Assembly: GCF_024346135.1 (NCBI RefSeq)
Contig: NZ_JAGQCJ010000005.1
Coordinates: 124,001 to 188,000 of the forward strand
Length of the DNA: 64,000 bases
Direction: 5' to 3'
DNA from: Cyanobium sp. CH-040
GTDB lineage: Bacteria; Cyanobacteriota; Cyanobacteriia; PCC-6307; Cyanobiaceae
The translations under genes and the position numbers were made by a program. The notes under the pieces were generated by a model that saw only the letters and a list, made by a program, of their open reading frames with translations, was not told the origin of the DNA and did no database searches. The number at the start of each line of letters is the position of its first letter. The stretch's first letter is position 1. Positions 28,953 to 38,360 of this stretch are shown here, piece after piece.

Positions 28953-29696
28953 TCAGGTGTAGAGCTGCCTGGCCGTGTGCAGCACCCCCAGCAGCTCGGC
29001 GTCCTCGAGGTCGAGCAGCTCGGCGCAGCCCTGGGAGCCGAGCCAGCGGCGCAGGGCCGTCGCCCCCTCCGCGCCGTCAAAGCCCGCGAAGAAGCCCTCC
29101 TGGGCCGCCAGCACCCGGAACTTGAGGAACTCCAGCAAGCGGCTGCGCAGCCGCACCGGCTCGATCAGGCGGCAGTGCCGGCCGTCCACCCCCAGCTCCA
29201 GTTCCAGCTCCAGTGCCGCGTCGTGGCCCACGGCCTCGATCCAGGGGGCCAGCACCTCCAGCTGGTCGTCCGGCTGGTGGTGGCGCTCCTTGGTGGCTGG
29301 ATCAGGCCGGTAGATCCAGCCCGCCACCGGAGCGGCGGGCTGGTGGCAGGTGACCGCAGGGCAGGAGGACGGCTGCCGCCAGCGCAGCAGGCAGGGCCAG
29401 AAGGAGAAGGTTTCAGGAGGGTGGAGGGTGGTCCAGGCCAGCCGCTCCACATGCCAGGCGGGCTGGCGCAGCAGCCAGCGGCCGCCGGGCACGCGCAGGT
29501 TGAGGGTGCCGGGATGGCAGCTGGAGAGGTCCAGCCCCAGCCGGGCGAAGTGAGGGATCTGGAGGGCGATCGTGCCGGCGGGATAGGGGCTGCCGGGCGC
29601 CGTGCCGGAGGCCACACCGTGGCCCCGCACCCGCTGACAGCGATGCCAGCGCAGGGCCTCGGCCGGAATCGGCGGTGGCGCGGCGGCGATCGCCAT
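28953..29696 (-). CDS. Conserved-looking protein of unknown function with a DUF120-like block
   Basis: 247 residues from ATG 29696, which overlaps the stop of the upstream DUF6464 gene (TGATG). Residues about 25-65 read GVASGTAPGSPYPAGTIALQ, PHFARLGLDLSSCHPGTLNL, faintly recalling the G-x-S / PGTLN elements of CTP-dependent riboflavin kinases. The middle has YRPDPATKERHHQPDDQLEV, and the C-terminus is helical (RSRLLEFLKFRVLAAQEGFF). No firm family assignment. Translational coupling to DUF6464 suggests a joint role. Confidence 0.7.
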   Translation of the reverse strand: MAIAAAPPPIPAEALRWHRCQRVRGHGVASGTAPGSPYPAGTIALQIPHFARLGLDLSSCHPGTLNLRVPGGRWLLRQPAWHVERLAWTTLHPPETFSFWPCLLRWRQPSSCPAVTCHQPAAPVAGWIYRPDPATKERHHQPDDQLEVLAPWIEAVGHDAALELELELGVDGRHCRLIEPVRLRSRLLEFLKFRVLAAQEGFFAGFDGAEGATALRRWLGSQGCAELLDLEDAELLGVLHTARQLYT

Positions 29697-30103
29697 CAGA
29701 GCGGCCCTGCTGACCGCGGCCCCGAGGAATGCGGCCCCGAGGAAAGCGGCCCCGAGGAAAGCGGACTGAAGTGGCTGCAGCGATCGCAGGGCCCCTCGGG
29801 AAGCACGGCGCAGCGCAGCAGCGGGCTGCGGGCGTTGAAACGGCACTGGGGATCGCCGATCACCCAGCCGCCGCCCCAGCGGCGGGCATCGCCGGGCCGG
29901 CGCTGGATCTTCACCTGCAGGGCCACCGCCGCCAGCTCGTAGCGGCCGCTGCGCAGCCGGTAGCGATGGCGGCGCTGCAGCACCAGGAAGCTGCGCGGGC
30001 CGCACTCCAGCCAGCGGCCGGGCTGGGGCACCTCGCTGAGGGCCTCCACCTCCAGGTGCTCCAGCAGCCGATCACTGCCGATCTCGCGCAGCTCCACCCG
30101 CAT
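29696..30103 (-). CDS. DUF6464 family protein
   Basis: 135 residues from ATG 30103. The blocks EVPQPGRWLECGPRSFLVLQ, RRHRYRLRSGRYELAAVALQ and WVIGDPQCRFNARSPLLRCA with PEGPCDRC match, from memory, the cyanobacterial DUF6464 family; the three cysteines may bind metal. The C-terminal 20 residues are SSGPx repeats from a 15-bp tandem repeat and are probably disordered. Upstream of the 28953 gene in a coupled pair. Confidence 0.75.
   Translation of the reverse strand: MRVELREIGSDRLLEHLEVEALSEVPQPGRWLECGPRSFLVLQRRHRYRLRSGRYELAAVALQVKIQRRPGDARRWGGGWVIGDPQCRFNARSPLLRCAVLPEGPCDRCSHFSPLSSGPLSSGPHSSGPRSAGPL
29716..29760. repeat. 15-bp tandem repeat, three copies
   Basis: GCGGCCCCGAGGAAA at 29731 and 29746 and one variant at 29716 (last base T), coding a Ser-Ser-Gly-Pro-x pentapeptide repeat at the C-terminus of the DUF6464 protein. 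Confidence 0.85.
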
Positions 30104-30112
30104 CGCTGGCCC

Positions 30113-30889
30113 TCAGTCGGCCTCCGCCAGCAGCCGTCGCGCCGGATTGCGCTCGGAGAATCCCCACAGGAACAGGGCGCCCACCACGGCCAGCAGCAGC
30201 CACTCGGGGGGCGCCAGATCGGGAAGCCCCAGGCGCAGCAGCAGCCGCAGCCCCACCAGACCGACGGCCAGATAGCCGGCAGTCTCCAGATGGCGGTAGA
30301 TCTCCAGCCAGCGGATGAACAGCTCGGCGGTGAGCCGCAGCGCCACCACGCCGATCACGCCCCCGGCGATCACCAGGCCCAGCCGGTCGCTGACCGCCAC
30401 CGCAGCGGCCACGCTGTCGAGGGAGAAGGCCAGATCGGTGAACGCCAGGGTGGCCACCACGCTGCCCAGGGTGGCGCTGAGGTGCTCGCCTGGATGGCCG
30501 CCCACATGGGCACGTGACGCATCGGCGTCACAGACATCGGCCTCGAACCCCTCCTCCTTGCCGGCGAAGACCAGCATCAGGTGGCGGCCGCAGAGCCAGA
30601 GCAGGTAGGCGGAGGCCGCCAGCTGCAGCGGCCAGAAGTTCAGCACCCAGCGGGCCGCCAGGATCAGGCCGATGCGGAACACCAGCGCCAGCAGCAGACC
30701 CAGGTTGAGGGCCATCTCCTGCCGGGAGCGGTCATGAAGCCGACGCGAGATGGCCGCCAGGGCGATGGCGTTGTCGGCGGAGAGCACCGCCTCCAGCGCC
30801 ACCAGCAGCGGCAGCAGCAGCAGGATTTCGTGCCACTGATCCGCCGACTGCAGGATCGGCGTGAGCGAGTCGATCGTTCCGGCTTCCAT
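30113..30889 (-). CDS. TerC family integral membrane protein
   Basis: 258 residues from ATG 30889 (a GTG at 30910 would add 7). Seven or so membrane spans; the TerC signature acidic residues are visible in ALEAVLSADNAIALAA and FTDLAFSLDSVAAAVAVS, each an Asp within a span and thought to bind metal ions. A His/Asp-containing cytoplasmic loop (DVCDADASRAHVGGHPGEHL) lies between. Family roles include manganese export and loading of secreted proteins and, in plants, thylakoid biogenesis. It is divergent from the gene at 30941. Confidence 0.88.
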   Translation of the reverse strand: MEAGTIDSLTPILQSADQWHEILLLLPLLVALEAVLSADNAIALAAISRRLHDRSRQEMALNLGLLLALVFRIGLILAARWVLNFWPLQLAASAYLLWLCGRHLMLVFAGKEEGFEADVCDADASRAHVGGHPGEHLSATLGSVVATLAFTDLAFSLDSVAAAVAVSDRLGLVIAGGVIGVVALRLTAELFIRWLEIYRHLETAGYLAVGLVGLRLLLRLGLPDLAPPEWLLLAVVGALFLWGFSERNPARRLLAEAD

Positions 30890-30940
30890 CTCGATCAGCG
30901 GGGGGATCACTCTAGGAAGGCCATTTTCGGACAGTCAGCG

Positions 30941-31693
30941 ATGCAGTTCCTGGCGCGGCTGGTGCATGCCGAGCCCGGCACGCGGGTGGTGGAGGTCACC
31001 GCCCGGCGGGAGGGGAACACCCTGGGCCGTGCCCTCGGCGAGGCCGCCACGGCCGAAGTGGCAGAGGAGCGGGCGCTGCAGCGGCTGCGGCAGCGGCTGG
31101 GCAGCCCCGCTGCCGCAGCCGTGGCTGCGCCGATCCCAGCGCGTCCGGAGCTGCCGTCCCCAGCTCCGCCGGAGGCTGCGGCGGAAACCGTGCCGGAGCC
31201 GCCGCCGGCCGATGCGCCGCCGCAGCCAGTCCCGCCGCCGGCCGAGGAACCGCCCGCCGATCCGGAGGACTGGAGCGCGGAGCTCACCCGCATCGACCTG
31301 CAGCTGCGCCGCATCGGCTGGCAGCGCGACCAGGAGGCCACCTTCCTGGAGCGGGCCTTCGGCCATCCCAGCCGCAGCCGCATCACCACCTACCGCGACC
31401 TGATCGCCTATCTGGAACTGCTGCAGGGACTGGCGGAGGGCAGCGATCCGGCCCAGGCGCCCGTGCCCCTGCGCCGGGCCGAGCTGCTGGGGCAGTGCGA
31501 TCAGCTGCTCGGCCAGCTGGGCTGGAACGCCGGCCAGGGCCGGCAGTTCCTGGAACGGCACTTCGCGCTCACCAGCCGGCAGCAGCTCAGCGATGCCCAG
31601 CTGCTGCAGTTCAACATGCTGCTGGAGGAGTCGCTGCTTCAGCCCGGCGGCAACCCGCCGCCGTCAGGGGGAGGCCAGGCCGAGGGCGGCTGA
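30941..31693 (+). CDS. Uncharacterised protein with duplicated C-terminal helical domain
   Basis: 250 residues. N-terminal 45 residues (MQFLARLVHAEPGTRVVEV) form a possible alpha/beta unit, then a Pro/Ala linker of about 60. Two related about 45-residue repeats follow, the first LQLRRIGWQRDQEATFLERA near 125 and the second CDQLLGQLGWNAGQGRQFLE near 190. Both share a GW-x(5-6)-FLER-x-F core and continue to a helical stretch ending in YL/FN and L. No enzymatic motif. The last 30 bases overlap the convergent gene at 31664. Confidence 0.68.
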   Translation: MQFLARLVHAEPGTRVVEVTARREGNTLGRALGEAATAEVAEERALQRLRQRLGSPAAAAVAAPIPARPELPSPAPPEAAAETVPEPPPADAPPQPVPPPAEEPPADPEDWSAELTRIDLQLRRIGWQRDQEATFLERAFGHPSRSRITTYRDLIAYLELLQGLAEGSDPAQAPVPLRRAELLGQCDQLLGQLGWNAGQGRQFLERHFALTSRQQLSDAQLLQFNMLLEESLLQPGGNPPPSGGGQAEGG

Positions 31694-32641
31694 ACCGGCC
31701 GCGGGGCGGCAATGGCGGCGCAGCAGTTCCGCCCCGTATCCCAGGCGGTGCTGGTTGGCGTAGGCCTCGCGCTCCAGCTGGCGCTCCAGCAGCGAGGCCT
31801 GGCTGTAGAGGGGGTCGTTGAGCACAGGCTGGAGCGCGGAGGGCACCTGCTCGCTCAGGCCCAGGGGCCGCGGCGAGGCGCGCAGGTGACCGCTGCTGCA
31901 GCTCTGGGCCACATGGATGGCCTCATGGTTGAGCACCTGGAAGAACTCGGCACTGCCGCTCTGCAGCACCGTGGGCTTGATGCGCAGGCTGCGCTCCCGC
32001 GGATCCCACTCACCCGCCGCGCCCCGCTTGAGCGGCTGGCTGAGCTGGATGCGCACGCCCACCCCGACGAGGTCGGCCAGCAGCTCCCGGATGGCCTCAC
32101 GCTCCTGGCCGAAGCTGGGCGGATTGAGCATCAGGGAGCGGATCTCGGCCACCGAGAGCTGGGGATCACCGCTGCGGCGCTTGTAGTGATAGCGGGTGCG
32201 GCCGTCGGGCAGTGGTTCGGCCCTGGGGATCCAGGCGGCGTCGGCGCGCGCCAGCTGGTCCATCAGCGTGGGCTCATCGATGCCCTCGAGGCCGCCCGGG
32301 CCGGGGGGCGGCAGCAGCGCGGCCAGCTGGGGCGGCGCATCCAGCAGCAGGGGCAGGTCGTGGACGGCCGGCAGCTCCAGACCGGTGAGCCGCCGCTGAA
32401 CCTCCGCCGCCGGCGGGAGCACGGTGAGGCCGAAGCCGAGGGCCGCCAGCCCCCCCACCAACAGCGCCAGAGGCCCCACGCCCCGGCGCCGCTTCAGGGA
32501 GGCGCCGCAGTGCTGGCAGATCCAGACGCCGTCGGGACGGCGTCGCATCGCCAGCGGCCTGGCACGGCAGTGGGGGCAGTGATAGTGCTCCACCGGGGGA
32601 TTCTGACCGGGCGCCGGGGCGGAGTGCAGCGGCACGCCCAC
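31664..32641 (-). CDS. Zinc-ribbon, membrane-anchored HExxH protein (putative metallopeptidase)
   Basis: 325 residues from GTG 32641, or 309 from GTG 32593 (VEHYHCPHC). N-terminal zinc ribbon with CPHC and CQHC pairs, one transmembrane span ([18 protein letters not shown]), then a domain of about 240 residues containing [11 protein letters not shown], an HExxH motif typical of zinc peptidases. Downstream acidic candidates for the third ligand are in [14 protein letters not shown]. The catalytic domain would lie outside the cytoplasm if the ribbon is inside. I know no characterised homologue. Confidence 0.7.
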   Translation of the reverse strand: MGVPLHSAPAPGQNPPVEHYHCPHCRARPLAMRRRPDGVWICQHCGASLKRRRGVGPLALLVGGLAALGFGLTVLPPAAEVQRRLTGLELPAVHDLPLLLDAPPQLAALLPPPGPGGLEGIDEPTLMDQLARADAAWIPRAEPLPDGRTRYHYKRRSGDPQLSVAEIRSLMLNPPSFGQEREAIRELLADLVGVGVRIQLSQPLKRGAAGEWDPRERSLRIKPTVLQSGSAEFFQVLNHEAIHVAQSCSSGHLRASPRPLGLSEQVPSALQPVLNDPLYSQASLLERQLEREAYANQHRLGYGAELLRRHCRPAAGSAALGLASP

Positions 32642-32679
32642 GGCGATTGCGAAGATCGTGGGCCGTCTGCCCGCCCCCC

Positions 32680-35600
32680 ATGCCCCTGTCCCCCCTGGTG
32701 CGCCAGCTGCAGCAGGTGCCCCTCACCGGGGAAGTGCTGGCGCGGATCGGGCGCAGCGAGCGCCTGCGGCTGAGCGGTGCGGGCCGGGCGGCGCGCTCCC
32801 TGATCAGCAGCGCCCTGGCGGCCCAGGCCGGGGCGGGAGCCGAGGGGCCGGCGCCGCTGCTGGTGGTGGTGCCCACCCTGGAGGAGGCGGGCCGCTGGGC
32901 GGCGCTGCTGGAGCTGATGGGCTGGCGCAGCTGCCAGCTCTACCCCACCAGCGAGGGCAGCCCCTACGAGCCCTTCGATCCCACCAGCGAGATCACCTGG
33001 GGCCAGCTGCAGGTGCTCAGCGAGCTGCTGGATCTGGGCAGCGAGGAGAGCAACGCCAACGGCCAGCAGCGGCTGGCGATCGTGGCCACCGAGCGGGCCC
33101 TGCAGCCCCACCTGCCGCCCCCGGCCGCGCTGAAGGAGCAGTGCCTGAGCCTGCGCAAGGGCGACACCCTCGATCTCGAGGAGCTGGGCGAAACCCTCAC
33201 CCGCCTGGGCTACGAGCGCGTGCCCACGATCGAGCAGGAGGGCAGCTGGAGCCGCCGCGGCGACATCGTCGACGTGTTCCCGGTGAGCAGCGAGCTGCCG
33301 GTGCGCCTGGAGTTCTTCGGCGAGGAGCTGGAGAAGCTGCGCGAGTTCGACCCCGCCACCCAGCGCTCCCTCGATCCGATCGAGGTGGTGCGGCTCACCC
33401 CCAGCGGCTACGGGCCGCTGATCGCGGCTGCCCTGCGCGAGGCCATGCCCGAGGGCCTGGAACAGCTGCTCAGCTCTGAGGCCCTCGAGCAGCTGCTGGA
33501 GGGCGGCACGCCCGAGGGGCTGAGGAGGCTGATGGGCCTGGCCTGGAACCGGCCCGCCTCCCTGCTCGACTACCTGCCCGCCGCCACCCTGGTGGCGATC
33601 GATGAGCGGCGCGCCTGTCTGGCCCACGGCCAGCAGTGGTTCGACCATGTGGTGGAGCACCACGCCGAAACAGAAGCCGAACTGGGTCTCAAGCCCGGCA
33701 CCAGCCTGCCCCCGGTGCAACACCGCCCGCCGGCCGACACCCTGGCCGAGGCGAGCCAGGCCTTCACGGGCTTCGACCTGGCCGAGCTGCACGAGAGCGA
33801 CGGCCACGGCAACAGCTTCGATCTCACCAGCCGGCCGGTGCCGGCCTACCCCAACGCCTTCGGCAAGCTGGCCGAGCTGATCAAGGGCTTCCAGCGCGAC
33901 AAGGCCACGGTGTGGCTGCTCTCGGCCCAGCCCAGCCGGGCGGTGGCGCTGCTGGAGGAGCACGACTGCGTCAGCCGCTTCGTGCCCAACCCCGGCGACC
34001 TGCCGGCGATCGAGCGGCTGGTGGAGCAGGGCACGCCGGTGGCCCTCAAGAGCCGGGGCACCGCCGAGCTCGAGGGCCTGCAGCTGCCGGCCTGGCGGCT
34101 GGTGCTGATCACCGACCGGGAGTTCTTCGGCCAGCACGCCCTGGCCGCCACGGGTTATGTGCGCCGCCGCCGCAAGGCCGCCAGCCGCACGGTGGACCCC
34201 AACAAGATGCGCCCCGGCGACTTCGTGGTGCACCGCAACCACGGCATCGGCAAGTTCCTGAAGCTCGAGAAGCTGGCGATCGGCGGCGAATCGCGGGATT
34301 ACCTGGTGGTGCAGTACGCCGACGGCCTGCTGCGGGTGGCCGCCGACCAGCTGGGCAGCCTGGGCCGCTACCGCGCCACCGGCGACACGCCGCCCGAGCT
34401 CAACCGCATGGGCGGCACCGCATGGACCCGGGCCAAGGAGCGGGCCAGGAAGGCGATCCGCAAGGTGGCGGTGGATCTGGTGAAGCTCTACGCCGAGCGC
34501 CACAAGGCGCCGGGCTTCGCCTACCCCGCCGATGGCCCCTGGCAGAGCGAACTCGAAGACTCCTTCCCCTACGAGCCCACGCCCGATCAGGTGAAGGCGA
34601 TCGCAGATGTGAAGCGCGACATGGAGCAGCCCTCGCCGATGGACCGGCTGGTGTGCGGCGATGTGGGCTTCGGCAAAACGGAGGTGGCGATCCGGGCGAT
34701 CTTCAAGGCGGTGACCGCCGGCAAGCAGGTGGCGATGCTGGCCCCCACCACGGTGCTGGCGCAGCAGCACTGGCGATCCCTGAGTGAGCGCTTCGCCCCC
34801 TACCCGGTGAAGGTGAGCCTGCTCAACCGCTTCCGCACCGCCGGCGAGCGCAAAACCATCCTCGAAGGGCTCAACGAGGGCACCGTGGACGTGGTGGTGG
34901 GCACCCACCAGCTGCTCTCCAAGGGCACGGCCTTCAGGCAGCTGGGTCTGCTGGTGGTGGATGAGGAGCAGCGCTTCGGCGTGAACCAGAAAGAAAAGAT
35001 CAAGGCCCTGCGCAAGGACGTGGACGTGCTGACGCTGAGCGCCACGCCGATCCCGCGCACCCTCTACATGAGCCTCTCCGGCGTGCGCGAGATGAGCCTG
35101 ATCACCACGCCGCCGCCCCTGCGCCGGCCGATCAAGACCCACCTGGCCGCCCTCGATGAGGAGGCGGTGCGCAGCGCCATCCGCCAGGAGCTGGATCGCG
35201 GCGGCCAGGTGTTCTACGTGGTGCCGCGGGTGGAGGGGATCGAGGAGGTGGCCGAGCGGCTGCGGCTGATGATCCCGGGCCTGAAGCTGCTGGTGGCCCA
35301 CGGCCAGATGGCCGAGGGCGAGCTGGAGAGCGCCATGGTGGCCTTCAACGCCGGTGAGGCCGACCTGATGCTCTGCACCACGATCGTGGAGAGCGGCCTC
35401 GACATCCCCCGCGTCAACACAATCCTGATCGAGGACGCCCACAAGTTCGGCCTGGCCCAGCTGTATCAGTTGCGCGGCCGGGTGGGCCGCAGCGGCATCC
35501 AGGCCCACGCCTGGCTGTTCTATCCCGGCGATGCCTCCCTGAGCGAGGCTGCGCGGCAGCGGCTGCGGGCGATCCAGGAATTCGCCCAGCTGGGCAGCGG

Positions 35601-36291
35601 CTACCAGCTGGCCATGCGCGACATGGAAATCCGCGGCGTGGGCAACCTGCTGGGGGTAGAGCAGAGCGGCCAGATGGAAACCATCGGCTTTGACCTCTAC
35701 ATGGAGATGCTGCAGGAGTGTCTGGCCGAGATCCAGGGCCAGGACATCCCGGCGGTGGACGACACCCAGATCGACCTGCCGATCACCGCCTTCATCCCGG
35801 GCGACTGGATCAGCGACAACGACGAGAAGATGGCCGCCTACCGCGCCGCCGCCGAGTGCGGCACCCCCGAGGCGCTGCTGCAGCTGGCGGCCGACTGGGT
35901 CGACCGCTACGGCGCCATGCCGGCGCCGGTGACCGCCCTGCTGCAGCTGATGGAGCTCAAGCTGCTGGCCAGGCGCTGCGGCTTCTCACGCATCAAGCCG
36001 GAGAAGCCCAACATCGCCCTGGAGACGCCGATGGAGGAGCCCGCCTTCCGGCTGCTGCGCCAGGGTCTGCCCCAGCACCTGCATGGGCGGCTGGTGTATC
36101 AGGCGGGCGGGGGTGCCACCGCCAAGGTGCTGGCCCGTGGCCTGGGGGTGCTGCCGATGGAGAAGCAGGTGGAGGAGCTCAAGGGGTGGCTGGCCCAGAT
36201 GGCCGCCCAGATCCCCGGCGCCGACGGCCTCACCGAGGCCCAGCGCGTCGAGCAGCAGGCGGCGCAGAACGAGGCGGTGCTGGCGGTGTGA
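32680..36291 (+). CDS. mfd: Transcription-repair coupling factor Mfd
   Basis: DNA translocase that releases stalled RNA polymerase and recruits nucleotide excision repair. 1203 residues. UvrB-like N-terminal part ([31 protein letters not shown]), a RNA polymerase-binding domain near residue 505-570 ([17 protein letters not shown]), then a RecG-like motor with Walker [10 protein letters not shown] (about 658-666), [17 protein letters not shown], and [12 protein letters not shown] with RGRVGRSG. C-terminal TRCF domain to the end. ATG at 32680. It stands between divergent and convergent small genes. Confidence 0.96.
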   Translation: MPLSPLVRQLQQVPLTGEVLARIGRSERLRLSGAGRAARSLISSALAAQAGAGAEGPAPLLVVVPTLEEAGRWAALLELMGWRSCQLYPTSEGSPYEPFDPTSEITWGQLQVLSELLDLGSEESNANGQQRLAIVATERALQPHLPPPAALKEQCLSLRKGDTLDLEELGETLTRLGYERVPTIEQEGSWSRRGDIVDVFPVSSELPVRLEFFGEELEKLREFDPATQRSLDPIEVVRLTPSGYGPLIAAALREAMPEGLEQLLSSEALEQLLEGGTPEGLRRLMGLAWNRPASLLDYLPAATLVAIDERRACLAHGQQWFDHVVEHHAETEAELGLKPGTSLPPVQHRPPADTLAEASQAFTGFDLAELHESDGHGNSFDLTSRPVPAYPNAFGKLAELIKGFQRDKATVWLLSAQPSRAVALLEEHDCVSRFVPNPGDLPAIERLVEQGTPVALKSRGTAELEGLQLPAWRLVLITDREFFGQHALAATGYVRRRRKAASRTVDPNKMRPGDFVVHRNHGIGKFLKLEKLAIGGESRDYLVVQYADGLLRVAADQLGSLGRYRATGDTPPELNRMGGTAWTRAKERARKAIRKVAVDLVKLYAERHKAPGFAYPADGPWQSELEDSFPYEPTPDQVKAIADVKRDMEQPSPMDRLVCGDVGFGKTEVAIRAIFKAVTAGKQVAMLAPTTVLAQQHWRSLSERFAPYPVKVSLLNRFRTAGERKTILEGLNEGTVDVVVGTHQLLSKGTAFRQLGLLVVDEEQRFGVNQKEKIKALRKDVDVLTLSATPIPRTLYMSLSGVREMSLITTPPPLRRPIKTHLAALDEEAVRSAIRQELDRGGQVFYVVPRVEGIEEVAERLRLMIPGLKLLVAHGQMAEGELESAMVAFNAGEADLMLCTTIVESGLDIPRVNTILIEDAHKFGLAQLYQLRGRVGRSGIQAHAWLFYPGDASLSEAARQRLRAIQEFAQLGSGYQLAMRDMEIRGVGNLLGVEQSGQMETIGFDLYMEMLQECLAEIQGQDIPAVDDTQIDLPITAFIPGDWISDNDEKMAAYRAAAECGTPEALLQLAADWVDRYGAMPAPVTALLQLMELKLLARRCGFSRIKPEKPNIALETPMEEPAFRLLRQGLPQHLHGRLVYQAGGGATAKVLARGLGVLPMEKQVEELKGWLAQMAAQIPGADGLTEAQRVEQQAAQNEAVLAV

Positions 36292-36344
36292 ACGGCCGGG
36301 CGGCGTGAGCTGGGCGGCCGGCAACGGCAACGCGGCAAATCTTT

Positions 36345-36352
36345 GTTACATT
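36345..36352 (+). promoter_or_regulatory. GTTACATT element before the 55-residue gene
   Basis: GTTACATT sits in a markedly AT-rich 30-base stretch in the spacer after mfd, 39 bases before the ATG at 36391. It equals one half of the HLR1 consensus for the high-light regulator RpaB; the position where the second half should be (AGAACTTT) does not match. It may instead be part of the promoter. Confidence 0.35.
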
Positions 36353-36390
36353 GATGAGAACTTTCATGAAGCACCAGCGGAGCGGCAGGC

Positions 36391-36558
36391 ATGGGTGAAC
36401 TGATCGAGGTGGGCCGCTCGTCCGGCGGGGTGCTGCCGCTGGTGTCCACCCTGGTCAGCGTGCTGGCGCTGGGCCTCTACGCCCTGCTCCAGGACGGTGG
36501 CCGCAACGACGACGACGATTCCGGCCCCGGTGGCGGCCTGATGCAGCCGGTGGCCTGA
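36391..36558 (+). CDS. 55-residue small membrane protein
   Basis: ATG at 36391 follows GGAGCGGCAGGC and opens 55 codons. One hydrophobic span (GVLPLVSTLVSVLALGLYALL) is followed by an acidic, glycine-rich tail (RNDDDDSGPGGGLMQP). This is the size and shape of a thylakoid or plasma membrane small subunit, but I cannot match it to a known one. The spacer before it holds promoter-like AT-rich sequence. Confidence 0.55.
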   Translation: MGELIEVGRSSGGVLPLVSTLVSVLALGLYALLQDGGRNDDDDSGPGGGLMQPVA

Positions 36559-36571
36559 GCGCCCGTCCCCA

Positions 36572-36629
36572 CACCTCAGCGGCTGCCCCGGCTCGTGTTG
36601 CACCTCAGCTGCTGCCCCGGCTCCTGTGG
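36572..36629. repeat. 29-bp tandem duplication across the DUF6737 stop codon
   Basis: Two adjacent 29-base copies (36572-36600 and 36601-36629) identical at 26 positions. The second copy contains the last codons and the stop of the minus-strand DUF6737 gene; the first copy lies just beyond the stop. Confidence 0.7.
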
Positions 36630-36895
36630 TAGGCCTCGGGAGCCAGCACCAGAAACAGCCACCACCACAGCAGCACCGCCACGGCCGCCGCTGCTGTGAG
36701 CCACCAGCGCTGCCATACCAACCAGCTGGCAGCGATCCCCAGCAGCCCCGTGAGCAGGATGCTCCAGGGCTGGCACCACCAGGGCTTCAGGTCCCAGATC
36801 GAAGGGCCGGGCACGAGCTCTGCCGGCCCAGGCTCAGCTGGAAACTGAAGCTGTGGCTGGCCGGTGTCCAGCTGAGCGGGATCCGGCTGGTCCAA
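36605..36895 (-). CDS. DUF6737-like small membrane protein
   Basis: 96 residues from TTG 36895, two bases after the ctp stop. A variable N-terminus of 30 residues is followed by IWDLKPWWCQPWSILLTGLL, a very Trp-rich block I associate with the cyanobacterial DUF6737 family, and a second span AAAAVAVLLWWWLFLVLAPE. Two membrane spans, short basic end. Operon with ctp by spacing. Function unknown. Confidence 0.7.
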   Translation of the reverse strand: MDQPDPAQLDTGQPQLQFPAEPGPAELVPGPSIWDLKPWWCQPWSILLTGLLGIAASWLVWQRWWLTAAAAVAVLLWWWLFLVLAPEAYHRSRGSS

Positions 36896-36897
36896 GC

Positions 36898-38247
36898 TCA
36901 GCGCGGCACGGTGGCGTCAGCGCGGGGCAGGGCCGAGGGCAGGTTGGCGCTGCCGGGCATGTAGCCGCGGGCGGGGCTGCTGGCGCTCTGCAGCTTCTTC
37001 ACCAGGGTGCTCTCGGCCACCCGGTACTGGCTGTCGCGGCGGGTGCCGATGTCCTCGAGCCTGAGGCGCTGGGCCTCCTGCTCGCTCATCTTCACCTGCA
37101 CATCGGGCTGGATGCCGTGCCTGTTGATGTCGCGGCCACTGGGGGTGAGGTAGCGGGCGATGGTCACGGTCATGCCGCTGCCGTCGGAGAGGCTGCGCAC
37201 CGACTGCACCAGACCCTTGCCGAAGGTCTTCTCACCCACCAGCACGGCCCGCTTGTTGTCCTGCAGGGCGCCGGAGAGGATCTCGCTGGCGCTGGCCGAC
37301 CCCTCGTTCACCAGCACCACGATCGGCCGGGCCGTGAGGGCGCGGCCGTTGGCCCGCTGCACGTCGGTGATGCCCCGGCGGGTCTGGGTGGAGACGATCG
37401 TGCCTTCGTTGAGCAGCTGGCGGGCGATCTCCACGCTGGCCATCAGCAGGCCGCCGGGATTGCTGCGCAGGTCGAGCACATAGCCGGCCACGTCCTCCTT
37501 CTCCAGCTCGCGCAGGGCCGCGCGCATGTCCTTGGTGGCGTTGGCGTTGAACTGCTTGAGACGGATGTAGCCGATCCTGGTGCCGTCGGGGGTCACATTG
37601 ATCTGGTGATCCACCGCGTGCAGTTCGATCAGCTCGCGGGTGAGGGCAACCTCCAGGCTCTGGTTGTCGCGGCGCAGCGAGAGGTTCACCGTGGTGCCCA
37701 CCTTGCCGCGGATCAGCCGCACCGCGTCCTCGGTGCTCATGCCCTTGGTGCTCTTTCCATCGATGGCGGTGATCACATCCTTGGGCTGCACGCCGGCACG
37801 GGAGGCGGGGGAGCCCTTGATCGGCGCCACCACCACCAGCTCCTTGGTGTCCTTGTCGAGGCTCAGCTGGATGCCCACCCCGGAGAGTTCACCGGAGGTG
37901 TCGATCTGCATCTCCCTGAACTCCCGCGGGTCCAGGAAGCGGGTGTAGGGGTCGTCGAGGGTGGCGAGCATGCCGCGGATCGCCTCGTGGGCGTCCTTGG
38001 GCGAGGCATAGCTGCGGGCCAGCACGTCGCGGCGCAGGTCACGCCACTGCTCGGCCGTGTACTTGCCGTTGGTGTCGAGGAAGTCGCGGAAGACGATCTG
38101 CCAGGTCTGGTCGATCACCTCCTTGGGGCTGTCCAGAACGCGCGGGCTGCCCGTGGACGGGGCCACAGCCTCGCGCGCCATCACGGCGGTGGCGGCGCAG
38201 GCGCCCAGTCCGACCACCACCACCAGACCGCTGCGCATCCTGGCCAT
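36898..38247 (-). CDS. ctp: Carboxyl-terminal processing protease (S41 family)
   Basis: Periplasmic/lumenal serine protease; one cyanobacterial member (CtpA) trims the D1 precursor of photosystem II. 449 residues from ATG 38247 with an N-terminal signal segment (GLVVVVGLGACAATAVMA). PDZ domain about 125-210 (GVGIQLSLDKDTKELVVV, GVQPKDVITAIDGK), catalytic Ser in EGSASASEILSGAL (about 317) and Lys in VGEKTFGKGLVQS (about 340). Which Ctp paralogue it is cannot be decided here. Confidence 0.93.
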   Translation of the reverse strand: MARMRSGLVVVVGLGACAATAVMAREAVAPSTGSPRVLDSPKEVIDQTWQIVFRDFLDTNGKYTAEQWRDLRRDVLARSYASPKDAHEAIRGMLATLDDPYTRFLDPREFREMQIDTSGELSGVGIQLSLDKDTKELVVVAPIKGSPASRAGVQPKDVITAIDGKSTKGMSTEDAVRLIRGKVGTTVNLSLRRDNQSLEVALTRELIELHAVDHQINVTPDGTRIGYIRLKQFNANATKDMRAALRELEKEDVAGYVLDLRSNPGGLLMASVEIARQLLNEGTIVSTQTRRGITDVQRANGRALTARPIVVLVNEGSASASEILSGALQDNKRAVLVGEKTFGKGLVQSVRSLSDGSGMTVTIARYLTPSGRDINRHGIQPDVQVKMSEQEAQRLRLEDIGTRRDSQYRVAESTLVKKLQSASSPARGYMPGSANLPSALPRADATVPR

Positions 38248-38290
38248 TGCTGAGGACCCCGGCGGCCCGCGAGAGTGATTTCAAGCTAGC

Positions 38291-38316
38291 GCTCCCGGAC
38301 CGACGATCCCGGGAGC
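38291..38316. repeat. Inverted repeat between ispG and ctp
   Basis: GCTCCCGG (38291-38298) and CCGGGAGC (38309-38316) form an 8-bp stem in the spacer behind ispG. No T run follows on the minus strand, so it is a hairpin of uncertain function, possibly a weak terminator for ctp's upstream neighbour. Confidence 0.4.
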
Positions 38317-38360
38317 CATGGGCGATTCAGCGCCTGGATGCTGAGCGTGACCCGAAGGCC

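Noticed and set aside
32494-35508. 1000-codon minus-strand frame opposite mfd
   Set aside because: Composition typical of an antisense shadow; mfd on the other strand has all motifs.
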